Shown in pieces: positions 30,919 through 33,034 of a stretch of 33,034 nucleotides of DNA (positions are counted from its first letter, which is position 1; each line of letters starts with the position of its first letter). The notes below the pieces were generated by a model. The model was not told where the DNA came from. It saw only the letters and a program-made list of their open reading frames with translations, and ran no database searches. The translations under genes and the position numbers were made by a program. The DNA comes from SFTH01 sp963643985 (GTDB lineage: Bacteria; Bacillota; Clostridia; Christensenellales; Aristaeellaceae): NCBI GenBank assembly GCA_963643985.1, contig CAVINP010000009.1, forward strand, positions 1 to 33,034, written 5' to 3'.

Positions 30919-33034
30919 ATGTTTCATCCGGTGCAAATGGGCAATCGCACACGAATGAGTTTTGCCCGCATTGAAGAGGCGCTGGCAGTACCCGATCTGA
31001 TTGAGGTGCAGAAGAATTCTTACAGGTCCTTCCTCAAGGACGGCCTACGCGAGGTGCTGGCGGACGTTTCTCCGATCACCGACTACAGCGAGAGCCTGAT
31101 TCTCGAGTTCACCGATTATTCTCTGGACGACAAGCCGAAATATACGGTGGAGAAGTGCAAGGAGCGCGACGCGACCTATGCCGCTGCGCTGAAGGTCACG
31201 GTGCGTCTGACCAACCGCGACACCCATGAGATCAAGGAATCCGAGGTCTTCATGGGCGATTTCCCGCTGATGACCGAACACGGCACCTTCATCATCAACG
31301 GTGCGGAGCGCGTCATCGTATCCCAGCTGGTCAGGTCACCGGGTGTGTACTTTTCCAAGACCATCGACAAGACCGGTACCTTCCTTTATTCCGCACAGAT
31401 GATCCCCAACCGCGGCGCATGGATCGAGTATGAAACCGATGCCAACGGCGTGGTCTTTGCGCGTATCGACCGTGCCCGCAAGCTGCCCGTGACGGTGCTG
31501 CTGCGTGCCATGGGTGTGGAGAGCGATGAGGAAATCATCCGCCTCTTCGGCGACGGCGAGCATGTGGCCGCCACGCTGACCAGAGACGCGCCCTCGCTCA
31601 ACGACAAGGGCGAACTGAGATACAGATCCCGCCGCGATCAGGCGCTGATTGAGATATACAACAAGCTGCGCCCGGGTGAGCCGCCGTCTGTCGATTCCGC
31701 CACTAGCCTGATCAATGCGCTGTTCTTCGATCCCAAGAGGTACGATCTGGCACACGTCGGCCGCTATAAGTATAACAAGAAGCTTGCACTGGCGCTGCGC
31801 ATCTACAACCGCGTGCCGGTGGACGATGTCGTGCATCCCTACACGGGCGAAGTGCTGGCCGAGGCCGGTCAGCCCATCTCCCGCGAGCAGGCCGAAGCCA
31901 TCCAGAACGCCGGCGTGAACGATGTCATCGTGCGCATCGGTGACGAGGAAGTGCGCATCATCGGCAACAACTTCGCATTCATCAAGCCCTTCCTGGAGGG
32001 CTATGATGCCGAGCTCTACGCGCAGTACGACGAGGAGGAAGCCCCCTTCAACGGCCGCGTGCATATCCCGACGCTGATCGACATTCTCGAGCACGTCAGG
32101 GAAGACGGCGTGCCGCTCAACCGTGCACTGCACGAAAAGGCCAAGGAACTCTCGCCCAAGCACGTGCTGGTGGACGACATCATCGCCTCCGTCAGCTATC
32201 AGTTCGGCCTCTTCCATGACATCGGCGAAGTGGACGATATCGACCATCTGGGCAACCGCCGCCTGCGCTCCGTGGGCGAGCTGCTGCAGAACCAGATCCG
32301 CGTGGGCATGAGCCGCCTTGAGCGCGTGGTCAAGGAACGCATGGCCATTCAGGATCTTGAAAAGGTACGTCCGCAGGATCTGATCAACATCCGTCCCGTG
32401 TCCGCCGCCATCAAGGAGTTCTTCGGCTCCTCCCAGCTGTCCCAGTTCATGGACCAGCCCAACCCGCTGGCAGAACTGACGCACAAGCGCCGCCTGTCCG
32501 CACTGGGCCCGGGCGGTCTGAACCGCGACCGTGCATCCTTCGCCGTCCGCGACGTGCACTATTCGCACTACAGCCGCATCTGCCCCATTGAGACGCCTGA
32601 AGGCCCGAACATCGGTCTGATCGGCTCTCTGGCGACCTATGCGCGCATCAACGAATACGGCTTCATCGAGGCGCCCTACCGTAAGGTGGACAAGGCGACC
32701 GGCGTCGTGACCAATCAGATCGACTACATGACCGCCGATGAAGAAGACAAATACATCATTGCTCAGGCCACCGAGCCGCTGGACGAGGGCAACCACTTCG
32801 TGCGCGATCGTGTAACCGTGCGCCGCAGAGAGGAGACCATCGAGGTCGAAAAGGGCGAGGTCGATTACGTCGACGTATCTCCCCGCCAGCTGATTTCCGT
32901 GGCCACCGGCATGATTCCCTTCCTGGAGAACGATGACGCAAACCGCGCTCTGATGGGTTCGAACATGCAGCGCCAGGCCGTGCCGCTGCTCGTGCCCGAA
33001 GCGCCCGTGGTCGGCACCGGCATCGAGTACAAGG
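30919..33034 (+). CDS. rpoB: DNA-directed RNA polymerase beta subunit (partial, 3' end outside window)
   Basis: The first 705 residues of a protein normally near 1200 aa. The start at 30919 follows AGGGGTGA by 8 nt and gives an N-terminus (M-F-H-P-V-Q-M-G-N-R) followed by the typical R-x-S-F and L-I-E-V-Q-K-N-S-Y. Further landmarks are ERVIVSQLVRSPGVYF, the rifampicin-binding region from about 504 (S-S-Q-L-S-Q-F-M-D-Q), THKRRLSALGPGG, and CPIETPEGPNIGLI. Residues linked to rifampicin resistance look wild type in this reading. It has its own promoter and is not preceded by rplJ-rplL, unlike most bacteria. The reading frame is open to the edge of the window. Confidence 0.98.
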   Translation, partial: MFHPVQMGNRTRMSFARIEEALAVPDLIEVQKNSYRSFLKDGLREVLADVSPITDYSESLILEFTDYSLDDKPKYTVEKCKERDATYAAALKVTVRLTNRDTHEIKESEVFMGDFPLMTEHGTFIINGAERVIVSQLVRSPGVYFSKTIDKTGTFLYSAQMIPNRGAWIEYETDANGVVFARIDRARKLPVTVLLRAMGVESDEEIIRLFGDGEHVAATLTRDAPSLNDKGELRYRSRRDQALIEIYNKLRPGEPPSVDSATSLINALFFDPKRYDLAHVGRYKYNKKLALALRIYNRVPVDDVVHPYTGEVLAEAGQPISREQAEAIQNAGVNDVIVRIGDEEVRIIGNNFAFIKPFLEGYDAELYAQYDEEEAPFNGRVHIPTLIDILEHVREDGVPLNRALHEKAKELSPKHVLVDDIIASVSYQFGLFHDIGEVDDIDHLGNRRLRSVGELLQNQIRVGMSRLERVVKERMAIQDLEKVRPQDLINIRPVSAAIKEFFGSSQLSQFMDQPNPLAELTHKRRLSALGPGGLNRDRASFAVRDVHYSHYSRICPIETPEGPNIGLIGSLATYARINEYGFIEAPYRKVDKATGVVTNQIDYMTADEEDKYIIAQATEPLDEGNHFVRDRVTVRRREETIEVEKGEVDYVDVSPRQLISVATGMIPFLENDDANRALMGSNMQRQAVPLLVPEAPVVGTGIEYK

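Overview
The window looks like a chromosomal segment of a high-GC, low-sporulation-type or gut-type Clostridia member (Firmicutes). This placement is an inference. It rests on the housekeeping gene order yicC-gmk-rpoZ-coaBC-priA-def-fmt-rsmB-rlmN-stp-prkC-rsgA-rpe, a T-box leader, a PyrR attenuator, RNase Y, a PASTA kinase, and sigma-A promoters with Gram-positive TRTG extended -10 motifs. No tRNA, rRNA, CRISPR array, transposase or phage gene was seen.

Layout. Positions 1-333 hold, on the minus strand, a promoter, a T-box leader with its terminator, and the first 15 codons of an unidentified gene leaving the left edge. Positions 434-14470 are one dense plus-strand block: RNase (yicC), GMP kinase, RNAP omega, CoA synthesis, replication restart, formyl-Met handling (def, fmt), rRNA/tRNA methylation (rsmB, rlmN), the PP2C phosphatase/PASTA kinase pair, ribosome GTPase rsgA, rpe and pyrR. 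A bidirectional terminator separates pyrR from a convergent uracil permease (uraA), whose leader carries its own PyrR-type attenuator. Next come a small NPPY methyltransferase and RNase Y.

Positions 18902-27564 are the most unusual part. Five co-directional genes encode two large membrane-anchored proteins with three lamin-tail domains, a chitobiase-C-like domain and a CotH kinase-like domain each; a VTC-type polyphosphate polymerase domain protein; a DUF4956 membrane protein; and a third anchored protein with two lamin-tail domains. I infer a cell-envelope system in which a cytosolic VTC-like enzyme and a DUF4956 membrane partner work with extracellular CotH-like kinases/LTD proteins. Its substrate and purpose are unknown. 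The two CotH genes are tandem paralogues with perfect DNA repeats of up to 43 bp.

The right end has a minus-strand pair (HAD phosphatase and xanthine phosphoribosyltransferase), divergent from a CCA-adding enzyme gene, then a 355-bp gap with a terminator-like hairpin, a strong promoter and a structured leader, and finally rpoB running off the right edge. Here rpoB is not preceded by rplJ-rplL.

All calls come from reading the sequence; no database search was possible. Long antisense open frames opposite the GC-rich genes were judged to be shadows.
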